A stretch of DNA of 64,000 nt from Scalindua sp964344685 (GTDB lineage: Bacteria > Planctomycetota > Brocadiia > Brocadiales > Scalinduaceae), in assembly GCA_964344685.1 (NCBI GenBank), contig CAYFOK010000002.1, positions 124,001 through 188,000 of the forward strand, written 5' to 3'. Numbering within the stretch: the stretch's first letter is position 1; each line of letters starts with the position of its first letter. The notes beneath the pieces are model-generated. The model was given only the letters and a program-made list of their open reading frames with translations, made no database searches and was not told the DNA's origin. This document shows positions 28,505 to 36,994 of the stretch, piece by piece. Position numbers and translations under genes: made by a program.

Positions 28505-29404
28505 ATGCGTGATGTTAGTGATTCAGATTTACAGAAAATACTTGAATTGTCCGTAAATGTCGGGACAAATTATTTAATGTGGTACGGAGTTCACGAGGAG
28601 CTGACAACAAAGCAGATTCGTGAAGAGTATGATTGTAGTGATGAACTGCTCAAAGTACTGGACGATTATGATCCTGAAGGGGACAAAAAACTCGATTCAA
28701 AACGGCTGGCGGTGATGGTGTACGAATACCTCAATAGAAAATATTCGAAAAATCACGGTATTCTCTACAGGGTCGGGTTTTCGATAGCACAACAGACACT
28801 CGGTCTTTCAGCCAGGCTGTCCACTAGTGAAGAAGAAGATTCGGAGAAGTCTGTCAGCGATTTATTGCCTGAACATATGAAAAACCTTAAGACCAGGCTG
28901 AAAGGAATACTGCCTCCTGATATAACAAAGAAGGTGCTTGAGCTTGTTAGAAATAAAATAGAAGAGGGAGGGCTTGACGTTGACATTGGTGATTTATTGG
29001 TACAGGTTTTTAATAAAGTTGCCTTTCCTGAGGAGGGAAGGAAGTTTACTGTTACAATGGGAGGGGAAGAGAAAACTTATCAGACTTTTACGGAAATGAT
29101 CGGGGACATTCTTAGTTGCAGCGTTCAGGGATTTACAAAAAGCTGTAAGTCCCTGGAGGATCTTAATAATAAAGAGAAATTCATGATGTCAATAGGGAAA
29201 GTTTCCACCGATTTTATGAGAGAGAATAAGCATGTCCTCCAGTTAAATGAGAGTTATTTCCTTGAGGAGTTAAGACAGTCCGGTGAGTCTGATACCAAGA
29301 GGCCTTCCATGTCTCTGGATGAACTGGTTTTTGGCGCAATAGGAGGAATGGCAGAGGGTTATTGGCTTAAACACCAACAACAGAAGTATGATTCACCAAA
29401 TTAA
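28505..29404 (+). CDS. Hypothetical protein (299 aa)
   Basis: I do not recognise a family. The protein is acidic, mostly helical by composition, with no signal peptide; one hydrophobic patch (LVFGAIGGMAEGYW) near the C-terminus could be a short amphipathic or membrane helix. The N-terminus has ELTTKQIREEYDCSDELLKVL, possibly a helix-turn-helix-like segment, but this is weak. GAAGG precedes the ATG. It is followed after 52 bp by a 23-nt repeat and then the MORN gene, so it may belong to the same transcription unit. Confidence 0.6.
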   Translation: MRDVSDSDLQKILELSVNVGTNYLMWYGVHEELTTKQIREEYDCSDELLKVLDDYDPEGDKKLDSKRLAVMVYEYLNRKYSKNHGILYRVGFSIAQQTLGLSARLSTSEEEDSEKSVSDLLPEHMKNLKTRLKGILPPDITKKVLELVRNKIEEGGLDVDIGDLLVQVFNKVAFPEEGRKFTVTMGGEEKTYQTFTEMIGDILSCSVQGFTKSCKSLEDLNNKEKFMMSIGKVSTDFMRENKHVLQLNESYFLEELRQSGESDTKRPSMSLDELVFGAIGGMAEGYWLKHQQQKYDSPN

Positions 29405-29456
29405 AAACTGCTTGGATCCTTTGGTATAAATAAGTTTCTGGATTCCTTTCGAAAAG

Positions 29457-29479
29457 TCCTCGGCGTCTTTTGTCCGGGG
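29457..29479 (+). repeat. 23-nt dispersed repeat, copy 1
   Basis: Matches 56710-56732 at 21 of 23 positions (TCCTCGG..T/C..CTTTTGTCCGGGG type), in the same orientation relative to the following gene. Both copies sit in the leader of the next gene. Confidence 0.6.
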
Positions 29480-29569
29480 ATGAAAGAATATGCAATTTTA
29501 ACCAGCATATTCAATTATTACATTTTTTTTGATAAGAATGAACACATATTATTATTAAGGAGCAGTAGT

Positions 29570-30304
29570 GTGAGAGGGGATTTAATAAACATTATAAAGA
29601 GAAAAACGCATTTAATTGTATCTGCGATTTTGATGTTAAATATCTGTTTTGCTGCATTAAACACATTTGGAAATGAGCCGGAAGCGAAAACAGAGGAAGC
29701 TGCCTCAGGGGAAGCAGTAGCGGTATCACCAAAAGCGGAAAAGGCTGCCGTTGAAGAGAGAAAAGATGGAGAGTGCTTGGAAGGTGATTGTATAGACGGC
29801 AGGGGCACTAAGGTATATCCTGATGGTACCAAATATAAAGGAGAGTTTAAAAAAGGTAGAAGGAGCGGGCAGGGAACTTATACTTACTCAGACGGGGGCA
29901 ATTACACAGGTGAGTGGAGTGATAATTTGAGGCATGGGAAAGGGACAGATACGTTCCCAAACGGTGTAGTTTATGAGGGTGAATGGGTGTCAGGTAAAAG
30001 ACACGGGCATGGAACATTAACTTTACCGGACCTTGGTACATACGAAGGTGAGTGGAAAGAGGGGAAGAAACATGGATATGGAACTTTTTCATTGGCGGAT
30101 GGCGGCAAATACGAAGGTGAATGGGTAGAAGGTGCGTGCGAGGGCCAGGGAACGCATACATTTGCTAACGGCAATAAATATGTCGGGAAATGGGAAGGTT
30201 TTGCTGCTACCGGAGGATGGTACTATTGGCCTGATGGCAGTAAGACCTGGTCATACATGGACGCAAACCTGGAGTGGGTACATAAATTTGATAAACCAGA
30301 ATGA
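29570..30304 (+). CDS. Exported MORN-repeat protein
   Basis: The best start is GTG at 29570, with AAGGAG at 29557-29562 and 7-nt spacing; the upstream in-frame ATG at 29480 abuts a repeat and lacks a ribosome site. From the GTG the protein has 244 residues and opens with a clean signal peptide (KRKTHLIVSAILMLNICFA). An acidic/alanine-rich linker is followed by about six MORN repeats of the form YxGEWxxGxxHGxGTxTxxDG and ends in a WYYWPDGSKTW unit. MORN repeats bind lipids or other proteins; a secreted copy probably acts at the envelope. No enzymatic domain is fused. Confidence 0.85.
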   Translation: MRGDLINIIKRKTHLIVSAILMLNICFAALNTFGNEPEAKTEEAASGEAVAVSPKAEKAAVEERKDGECLEGDCIDGRGTKVYPDGTKYKGEFKKGRRSGQGTYTYSDGGNYTGEWSDNLRHGKGTDTFPNGVVYEGEWVSGKRHGHGTLTLPDLGTYEGEWKEGKKHGYGTFSLADGGKYEGEWVEGACEGQGTHTFANGNKYVGKWEGFAATGGWYYWPDGSKTWSYMDANLEWVHKFDKPE

Positions 30305-30471
30305 TCTGATAACTGAGATTGACTAAGTATAGATAGAGATTTATGCCGCGTTTAAGGGATAGAGGAGGGAAAAACTGTTAAGCATCTTTCGCTGGCTTTC
30401 TTCTTAAGTTTAGCCGTAGTTTTCAGTAACTGTATGTTAAAAAAGAACATTTATAATAAGGAGAAGTGGAT

Positions 30472-31002
30472 ATGAAAAGCTGTAGAAATGTTTTATTTCT
30501 TATTTTGGCTGCCATGGTACTTTTTTGCCAGCTCTCTTATGCCGATTCTCAAGATATGGGAGCAAAAAAAGAAGATTCGGTTGCGGTTGTTCTTGATATT
30601 CCTGAAAGTTATACAAAAGAAGAAATTGATGCCAAGCTGGCAGAGATCATGAAAGCTATTCCGGAGGTTCCCAAGCGCTATTCAAATGAAGAAATTGACG
30701 CTAAGATGGTAGAGGTTAAGGATGCTATTCCGGATGACACTGAGAATTACACAGACGAAGAGATCGACTCCCTCATTGAAGAGGTTAAGGGATCAATTCC
30801 TGATATTTCCGATGTATACTCAAAGGAAGAGATTAAGATCAGGATCAGAGCTATTAACGATGCCATAACAAACCTGGAAATTGCACTGGCAAATATCCGC
30901 AACAGCATTCCGGCAGAGATAAAGTGGCCGGTAAAAACGAAGCAGATATTTACCGAAATGCGTATCGGTATTCCGGCCGATCTAGCAGAAAATAGAAGAT
31001 AA
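30472..31002 (+). CDS. Exported protein with three exact 23-residue repeats plus a fourth degenerate unit
   Basis: Start at ATG 30472, with AAGGAG 8 nt upstream; the GTG at 30466 is too close to that site. A signal peptide (VLFLILAAMVLFCQLSYA) is followed by units beginning YTKEEIDAKLAEI, YSNEEIDAKMVEV, YTDEEIDSLIEEV and YSKEEIKIRIRAI, spaced exactly 23 residues apart with AIP/SIP near positions 16-18. The units are probably amphipathic helices broken by proline, as in coiled-coil or fibre-like stalks. The YSKEEIDAKL phrase also occurs in phage tail-fibre-like proteins, which is a resemblance only. Function unknown. Confidence 0.75.
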   Translation: MKSCRNVLFLILAAMVLFCQLSYADSQDMGAKKEDSVAVVLDIPESYTKEEIDAKLAEIMKAIPEVPKRYSNEEIDAKMVEVKDAIPDDTENYTDEEIDSLIEEVKGSIPDISDVYSKEEIKIRIRAINDAITNLEIALANIRNSIPAEIKWPVKTKQIFTEMRIGIPADLAENRR

Positions 31003-31028
31003 CAGTGAAATAAGAGATACTCCACCTC

Positions 31029-31065
31029 GTTCAACCTGCCACAAATGCTGGTGGGTTGTGAACTT
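31029..31065 (+). terminator. Possible rho-independent terminator
   Basis: Imperfect hairpin with outer arms GTTCA and TGAAC and inner ACC/GGT pairs, followed by TTTTT, about 27 nt after the stop of the 23-residue-repeat gene. Mispairs in the stem make it uncertain. Confidence 0.35.
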
Positions 31066-31094
31066 TTTATATGTATTAGGAGGAAGGTAAATCA

Positions 31095-32375
31095 ATGCAT
31101 CCAATTTATTTTTCTCATGGTTACCGTGAAAGAGAAACACGATTTGTTGCATATTTTGGTTCTTTGATGAACCAATCAGGTTTTCTTCCTAGTCTTGACC
31201 CACCATCTGATGATGTTAATGCAGCGAAACTTGAACGTCACCTTGGCTATACAACGGGGATGATCGCCATTCTTACATCTCGCGAAGAAGGAGTATCTCA
31301 ACATATCCTGTATGAAATATCAATGTGCCTTCGATCAGGCAAACCAGTACTTGTCTTTATTGAAGACAATCTTCCAGAGAAAATTGTGCCTAACACAGTA
31401 TTACGTAGAAGATTTTCTGCAACATCATACTTTCGAGAAACTACTGAACATATGCACGCTCTAAAAACATTTAAGGCCTACATAGGTGAAAAACCAGTGC
31501 CAAAGTATCAGCCAACAACAACTCAAAGATCTTGTCTTCTTGTTGGTATAGAGTCTCTGGGCAAAGATATTAATTATTCAATCACTAATTATCTTGAAAC
31601 ACGCGGGTACAAATCATGGCGGATAACTGAACGTGATTATAATTTATTTAACAATGGAGAACTACATTTCAAGATAGCACTGAGCAAACTTGCTATTTGT
31701 TTAGTAGATAATAGGTCAAAAACTTCAGCCTACGTACTTGGTGCGGTTCAGGCCTCCCTCGTTCCAACGATACCTTTGACTGAGCGTGAAGATGCACCAT
31801 TACGAGAAAACGTACCAGAAGAATATCAACGACGTGTTCTTCCACCTGGTAGTGTTGACGAAAAGTTGAAGGTGATTGATTCTCAAGTCAAGTTATTTGA
31901 AGAAGATTTCCTTGATTTGGATTTTGAGGGAAAGGCTGAAGAGTATTCAATACTTTTAGCGCAAGCTGCATCTCCAACTGGGTCATATTCAAAAGAAATT
32001 AGAACTATGATATTTCAGGAGGTTACAATGGGTGATAAATATGTTCAAAATCAAGGCATACAAGGGCGAAACGTAAATGTAGGATCGGCGACATTTTCTC
32101 AAATCTGGAAAGAAACCCAGCCAACAGTTGATATCAAAAAGCTGGCATTAGAGCTTTCTGCTCTCCATAATAAATTGGAAAAAACTCTTGATGATCCAGT
32201 AAAGGGTCCTGAAGTTAACGCAGTAGTTAACGCAGAGAAGGAAGCAAAAAAAGGCAATGGCCCGAAAGTGCTATTCTGGTTAGCCAAGACTGGTGAATGG
32301 ACTTTAGATACTGCAAAAAAGATAGCTGCAAATGTCGTTGTTGAAGTGATAAAAAAGTCATGGATGGGTATTTGA
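31095..32375 (+). CDS. Two-domain TIR-like protein with a C-terminal helical adaptor-like domain; candidate immune effector
   Basis: Residues 1-95 look like a TIR or related flavodoxin-like fold: IYFSHGYRERETRFVAYF, then GMIAILTSREEG and HILYEISMCLRSGKPVLVFIE, with E74 placed like the catalytic glutamate of NADase TIR domains. Residues about 145-230 repeat the pattern (SCLLVGIESLGKDINYSITN, LAICLVDNRSKTS) in degenerate form. After a linker, about 310-426 starts GDKYVQNQGIQGRNVNVG and ends in helices (EKEAKKGNGPKVLFWLAKTG). Similar tails occur on bacterial conflict proteins, to my recollection. Cytoplasmic. AGGAGG precedes the ATG. It opens an AT-rich accessory island; an NADase role is inference. 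Confidence 0.6.
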   Translation: MHPIYFSHGYRERETRFVAYFGSLMNQSGFLPSLDPPSDDVNAAKLERHLGYTTGMIAILTSREEGVSQHILYEISMCLRSGKPVLVFIEDNLPEKIVPNTVLRRRFSATSYFRETTEHMHALKTFKAYIGEKPVPKYQPTTTQRSCLLVGIESLGKDINYSITNYLETRGYKSWRITERDYNLFNNGELHFKIALSKLAICLVDNRSKTSAYVLGAVQASLVPTIPLTEREDAPLRENVPEEYQRRVLPPGSVDEKLKVIDSQVKLFEEDFLDLDFEGKAEEYSILLAQAASPTGSYSKEIRTMIFQEVTMGDKYVQNQGIQGRNVNVGSATFSQIWKETQPTVDIKKLALELSALHNKLEKTLDDPVKGPEVNAVVNAEKEAKKGNGPKVLFWLAKTGEWTLDTAKKIAANVVVEVIKKSWMGI

Positions 32376-32871
32376 GCAGATAACAAAATGATGGCATGTA
32401 CAGGCCACGTCATGTCTCTCTTTGAAGTTACTTGGAATTTGTATTCTTTGTGGTTTTGTGTGAGTATTCCTTCTTTTCTTTTGCATATGGCTTCAGTGTT
32501 AATTCTTGACTAACCTTATCTTTTTTTCTTTTCTCTGCGCACTTCGCGCCTTTGCGGTGAATAATCTTTTATATTGCAAAACAACCCCACTTTTTTATAA
32601 TACCGCTTAACAAGAAGCAGTCACAATTCACTTTCAGAACAGTCCAGATTTAAACCACATTTTACGATGTGGATAGCTTATCATAAATTAGTTTTATGTT
32701 TTTACAGGAAGTAAATACATGAACTTTCCCTTTGCTTTCCTACAAAGTAGTAATCAAGTTTTCAGAATATACTTAAAATGGCGGTTGTTATACATAAACT
32801 TTATAATTACTTATAATTCAGTAAGAAATTACAAATTTTGATGAAATTCTGAAGAAAGGACTATAAAGCAA
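32376..32871. other. Intergenic region (about 495 bp)
   Basis: Spacer between the TIR-like gene and the coiled-coil protein. It holds one copy of the TTTGCGGTGAA repeat family (32533-32561) and otherwise AT-rich sequence. No ORF with a ribosome site, RNA gene or strong promoter was seen. Confidence 0.45.
32533..32561 (+). repeat. Degenerate 'TTTGCGGTGAA' intergenic repeat, copy 1
   Basis: Reads CTCTGCGC-ACTTCGCGCC-TTTGCGGTGAA. It shares the tandem TGCG / CTTxGCG / GCGGTGAA pattern with 39131-39153 and, more loosely, 37641-37671, all in plus orientation. Not coding. Confidence 0.5.
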
Positions 32872-33633
32872 ATGGAGATTTTAAAAATTCTAGGTTATCC
32901 TGCATCGTCCATTTTACTCCTTGCGATCATTGCCTATTTAGGTCGTCAATTGTTCGAAAAAATACTAAATTCGGTTGTCAGCCGTGATTTAGAAGCATTA
33001 AAAAGCCAAAACTCAGAAGCATTAGAAAAAATTAAAAATGATTACAATTTAATCCTTGAAGACAAAAAAGCTGAGTTAGTTAAAGAAACAGAAAGATTAA
33101 AAGCAACTTTTTCCGTTGAAGCAGAGATTTATAAAATGGCCGCTCAAAAACGTTTTGAATACCTACTTTCCTTATGGGAAAGTTCAGAATCACTTTTTGA
33201 AGAAACTGATTTTTCAAACAGAGATTCTATTAATACAGCATTGGAAAAGGTTGACAAATCAATAGCAATCTTAAATAAATACTCAGTGCTTTTTCCTCCT
33301 TCGGTTGCTGAAAGAATTCGATTATATTTAAATCAAGTAGCAAAAATCCTGACAAATTCTGAAAAAAATTTCAGAGAAAATGCTGTTACTACCGATAAGA
33401 TAGCGAATTTTCTTAATGATCTTGCTGGAGCCACAAGCTTTTTTTCGTCACATCTTAGCCTTGTGGCAAGTTTTGGGGCTGAAATTGTACCTTCTATTGG
33501 AAAGCATTTAGAAGAGTTCAGGTATAAGTCTGCAATTGAAGCAAGAAAAAATTTAGAAGAAATTCTTAGGGATGAATTTGGGGTTTGGGTATCTGAAAGA
33601 AAGCAACTTGAAAATAGCATAACTATTGCATAA
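32872..33633 (+). CDS. Membrane-anchored coiled-coil protein (253 aa), unknown function
   Basis: One N-terminal membrane segment (SSILLLAIIAYLGRQLF, about 12-28) is followed by a K/E-rich coiled coil (about 35-85: DLEALKSQNSEALEKIKNDY and onwards) and a helical C-terminal domain. The predicted topology places most of it in the cytoplasm. GAAAGGA precedes the ATG. I do not recognise a named family. It lies between the TIR-like gene and the KAP NTPase gene, so it may be a membrane component of the same island. A-rich codon use is shared with its island neighbours. Confidence 0.6.
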   Translation: MEILKILGYPASSILLLAIIAYLGRQLFEKILNSVVSRDLEALKSQNSEALEKIKNDYNLILEDKKAELVKETERLKATFSVEAEIYKMAAQKRFEYLLSLWESSESLFEETDFSNRDSINTALEKVDKSIAILNKYSVLFPPSVAERIRLYLNQVAKILTNSEKNFRENAVTTDKIANFLNDLAGATSFFSSHLSLVASFGAEIVPSIGKHLEEFRYKSAIEARKNLEEILRDEFGVWVSERKQLENSITIA

Positions 33634-33742
33634 TAAACAATGGTAAAGGTGGTAATAAGTGAGGATTGTTTCTGTTAATCTTTTAAGGTGATATTTGCCA
33701 ATATGTTAGGTTTGATTCTGAACCGGTATAGGGGAGAAAAAA

Positions 33743-34137
33743 ATGGAGATAACTTCATCATCATTAATTGATCTTTCAAGGCTCCTAGGGGAGTGGATAG
33801 TAGGAATTGCTAATAAGCTTGGTGCAAAGAAGCGAGAATACATCGATACACTCTCGTCGGTAAATAATGCACTGACAATAACAAGGTCCTATGTTGCACA
33901 TCTTAATCGTGGGAACCAAGAGATTATGATAAGGAGGAGGCTTTATCCATACTTTGGAATAGCGCATCAAAAGGTCTGAATAACATCGGCGAATACGATT
34001 TGGCCAAAAAATGCAGCCTAAAGGGCTACTATTGGGCTTCCCCTGATTCATGGAAAGATAGTGATTATCCAAACGCAGAAATTGAAGTTGAAAAAGTATT
34101 CAATGATGTTCAGAGATTGTTGCGTGAGAACACGTAA
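33743..34137 (+). pseudogene. Frameshifted small gene of unknown function
   Basis: The first frame (33743-33979) gives MEITSSSLIDLSRLLGEW ... YVAHLNRGNQ and then runs into unrelated sequence and a stop. From about 33917 the next frame continues as EPRDYDKEEALSILWNSASK ... VFNDVQRLLRENT to a stop at 34135-34137, a composition that plainly looks coded. A one-base change near 33912-33918 (CGTGGG) joins them into one soluble protein of about 131 residues. GGGGAG lies upstream of the ATG. Either a decayed gene or a sequencing error. Confidence 0.7.
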
Positions 34138-34230
34138 CTTAATATTCCAGCTAACCCAATACCGCTAAGTTCTTTTTTGTCGGCTATAATTGAGGAGTGT
34201 GCTACGTTTTTGACTTACAAAATATATATT

Positions 34231-34893
34231 ATGAGCAATATTGTAGAAAATATAGTTAAAGGAATATCTGAGTATTTATTTCTTCCTGTTAATGCTGACT
34301 ATAAAAAATACTTTTCCAAACCGCTTAAAGTTATTGTCATAATCTATTTCTTCTATGTAGTTACCATATCCTTCCCTTGTTTCGTTCAGTGGGAGAAGAC
34401 AGCTAAAATATATCTGCCTCTTATCAGCAAGGTGATAAACAATCCTGGATTTTGGAGTGTATGGTTGCCTTATGCTAACTTTCTATTAGAAATAATATTT
34501 TTTTTAATGATTGGTGGCTCAGTTTTTGGTGAGTGGATGGCTTCTTATTCTAAAGATGTCATCCACCAGTATGGAAGTGCTGTAGAAAAGGCAAGGCAAA
34601 ATGATTTGGTGTTTTCTAAAAATGAACTAGCTTCAAAAATTAGAGAGTATCACAACCTCCTTCAAGGAATAAATTTTAAGAATGTAATACAAAGAATCTG
34701 GCAAATATATTGGAAATCAAGAAAAATTCTTAATACTCTTTTAAAGGATGTTCCAAGGGTTAATGCTAGATTCATAGGTGCAAAATTAGCAGTATCTTTT
34801 CCAGGTGGTACATACGGTCTATTTGCATTTATAATCTTTGGCATACTTATTCAAATGAAAGTGGCACAATTTTACTTGCCAGGCAGTGGATAA
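34231..34893 (+). CDS. Hypothetical membrane protein (about 220 aa)
   Basis: Two membrane segments near the N-terminus (VIVIIYFFYVVTISFPCF and YANFLLEIIFFLMIGGSVF) and one at the C-terminus (GLFAFIIFGILIQMKVAQF) flank a basic cytoplasmic helical region. I chose ATG 34231 (MSNIVENIVKG); an in-frame TTG at 34177 would add 18 residues and sits before a GAGGAG, so the start is unsettled. No family recognised. It immediately precedes the KAP NTPase. Since KAP NTPases usually carry membrane segments and this one shows none, the pair may act together; that is inference. Confidence 0.55.
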   Translation: MSNIVENIVKGISEYLFLPVNADYKKYFSKPLKVIVIIYFFYVVTISFPCFVQWEKTAKIYLPLISKVINNPGFWSVWLPYANFLLEIIFFLMIGGSVFGEWMASYSKDVIHQYGSAVEKARQNDLVFSKNELASKIREYHNLLQGINFKNVIQRIWQIYWKSRKILNTLLKDVPRVNARFIGAKLAVSFPGGTYGLFAFIIFGILIQMKVAQFYLPGSG

Positions 34894-34958
34894 CGAGTAT
34901 CACTATAACTGAACCTTTCAATGTTGGGTTTTATTAAACCAAAAGGAGTTGTATATAA

Positions 34959-36373
34959 ATGGAATTTAAAGTTCGCCCCATAGAAATTCCAGATGATAAC
35001 CCGTTTCAAAATGACAAGCTGAAGAGAGCATCAGAAATAAAGAACCTTTCTAATCTTGTCGAAAATATGAATCCCCCAACAGTACTATCTATAAATTCTC
35101 CTTGGGGAACAGGGAAAACCACTTTTATAAAAATGTGGAAGTCTTATCTCAACAGCAAAAATGTAGTTTCGTTATATTTTAATGCGTGGGAAACAGACTT
35201 TGCTGAAGACCCTTTAGTGGCATTCTTGGGCGAAATGAATTCTTCGTTAGGTGATTTCTTAAGTAAAAAAGGAAAGAGAAATGATGCTTGGGAAAAGACA
35301 AAGGAAGTAGGTACACATTTAGTAAAAAAGGGTATACCTGCTTTAATTAAAGTATTAACTTCAGGTGTTATAGACACCGAGAAAATTATAGAGGAAGAAG
35401 CTGCAAAATTAGCTGAAGGATTGTCAAAAGATGCTATAAGCGCTTATGAAGATACTAAAAAGTATATTACTAAATTTAAAATTAACTTGAGAAAAGTAGT
35501 AGAGGGAGCTTGTACAGAAAACAAAAAGAAATCACTAATTATTTTTGTTGATGAATTAGATAGATGTAGGCCGACTTATGCAATTGAGCTTCTTGAGAGA
35601 ATTAAACACCTATTTGATATAGAAAGAATTATTTTTATTCTTTCCTTGGATAAAGAGCAGCTTTCTCACAGTGTAAAATCTGTTTACGGAAGTGATTTTG
35701 AGGCAACAGGATATCTCAGAAGGTTTATAGACATTGAATATTCTCTCAAAACCCCTGATAAAAGATCCTACATAAATTTTCTTTTTAATACATTTGGTTT
35801 TGAATCATTTTTTGAGGAGAGAAAAAAAATTATAGAGAGCTTCAATATGAAAGGACAAACTTACTTGAGACTTTTAATTTGTTAGCAAATGCATATAAAC
35901 TAACTCTAAGAGAAGTAGAACATCTTCTTTTAAGAGTAAACTTGGTTATAAAAGCAACAGAGGTGAATAGATATATTTATCCCAATTTACTAGCCTTTCT
36001 GATTATAGTAAGAGAAAAAGATCGAGCTAAATACGAACAGTATTTGATTAATGAGAATGGACCAAAAGAAATGATTGTTCATTTCTACAGCTTGTTCCAT
36101 AAAACGCAACGAATCCTATCGCATGAATGCGCTTTAATAGAAGGCGTTTTAATCAATGCTAAATCCAGTCGATATGAAAGTAACATTGCTGATGCTTTAA
36201 AAATTCACGAAGATATAATGAAATCAGATGCGACAGACGATGAAAAACAATATTCAAAAAAAGTTATTCATATGGCAAAGAGTTCTGTAGGTGGATGGGG
36301 ACAGCACATTGATCTTAAGAGCTTGGTTAATCGTATTGAGATACTTGAGCAATTCAATTTTGATAGTACATAG
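34959..36373 (+). pseudogene. KAP-family P-loop NTPase, split by a frameshift
   Basis: The first frame (34959-35885, 308 aa) has Walker A SPWGTGKTT (G50-x-G52-K53-T54), the family phrase YFNAWE, Walker B FVDELDRC (D198, E199, D201) and FILSLDKEQLSHSV ... YLRRFIDIEYSL, all diagnostic of KAP NTPases. It ends abruptly at ...YLRLLIC. The next frame resumes ETFNLLANAYKLTLREVEHLL and runs to 36373, as expected for the KAP helical tail. The break lies between about 35822 and 35878; an A8 run at 35822-35829 is a likely slip site. Repaired length is about 470. AAAGGAG precedes the ATG. KAP proteins act at membranes in signalling and phage defence. Pseudogene or sequencing error. Confidence 0.8.
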
Positions 36374-36458
36374 AGAAGTTAAACAAAGCAATGAATTTGA
36401 CTTGTTTGCACTGAAACCTTAAGCTTGCATATCGGGCGGTTAATAGTTAGAATACTCC

Positions 36459-36839
36459 ATGCAATTAAATCACGTTGGTATCATTAATAAAAACGAGGAG
36501 CAGGCACTGAAGTTTTATCAGGATTTTCTGGGCCTTAAAAATACCAGGGAGATTATCCTTGCTCCGGAACTTTCTGAGCAGCTATTTTCTGTTGCCAAAG
36601 AGATCAAGATCCTTGTCGTTGAAAACGAGGGGATAAAGATCGAGGTATTCATATCAGATTTTCAACCTGAAAATCCCAATTTCACACATTTCGCCATTAC
36701 GGTGGATAGTTTATCAGAACTCACAGAAAAGGCTAAGCAGTTTGATGCTGAAGTAATCGTTGGGAAGCATAAGGATAAGACCGCCTACTTTCTCAAAGAC
36801 TTTTCCGGTAACTTAATTGAAGTAAAACAGAAGCCATAG
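36459..36839 (+). CDS. VOC (glyoxalase / methylmalonyl-CoA epimerase-like) family protein
   Basis: The 126 residues form the paired beta-alpha-beta-beta-beta fold of the vicinal oxygen chelate superfamily. LNHVGIINKNEEQALKFY supplies the first metal His (H5), FTHFAITVDS the second (in FTHF) and FSGNLIEVKQ the final Glu. Such proteins isomerise or cleave substrates at a divalent metal. The specific reaction is not readable: epimerase, glyoxalase and dioxygenase-like members share these motifs. No Shine-Dalgarno is evident. It lies just outside the accessory island. Confidence 0.8.
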   Translation: MQLNHVGIINKNEEQALKFYQDFLGLKNTREIILAPELSEQLFSVAKEIKILVVENEGIKIEVFISDFQPENPNFTHFAITVDSLSELTEKAKQFDAEVIVGKHKDKTAYFLKDFSGNLIEVKQKP

Positions 36840-36994
36840 AATCGGTGTGAATAGAGTTCCTTTCTTTCCGGCCCGTCCGAGCGGGATTTGCCATTCAGAC
36901 GGCAGTCTTTAAAAACCATCTACATTAAGATAAATTTATCTTAAAATTCAGTTTAGGCATAATAAATTTAACAACAGAGAAAGGCAGATACTAC

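Noticed and set aside
33634..36458. Integron-like attC sites between the island genes (GTTAGGT near 33704, GTTAAAC near 36377, CGGGCGGTTAATAG near 36435)
   Set aside because: Seven-base core matches occur, but no paired inner and outer arms at proper spacing and no integrase gene were found.
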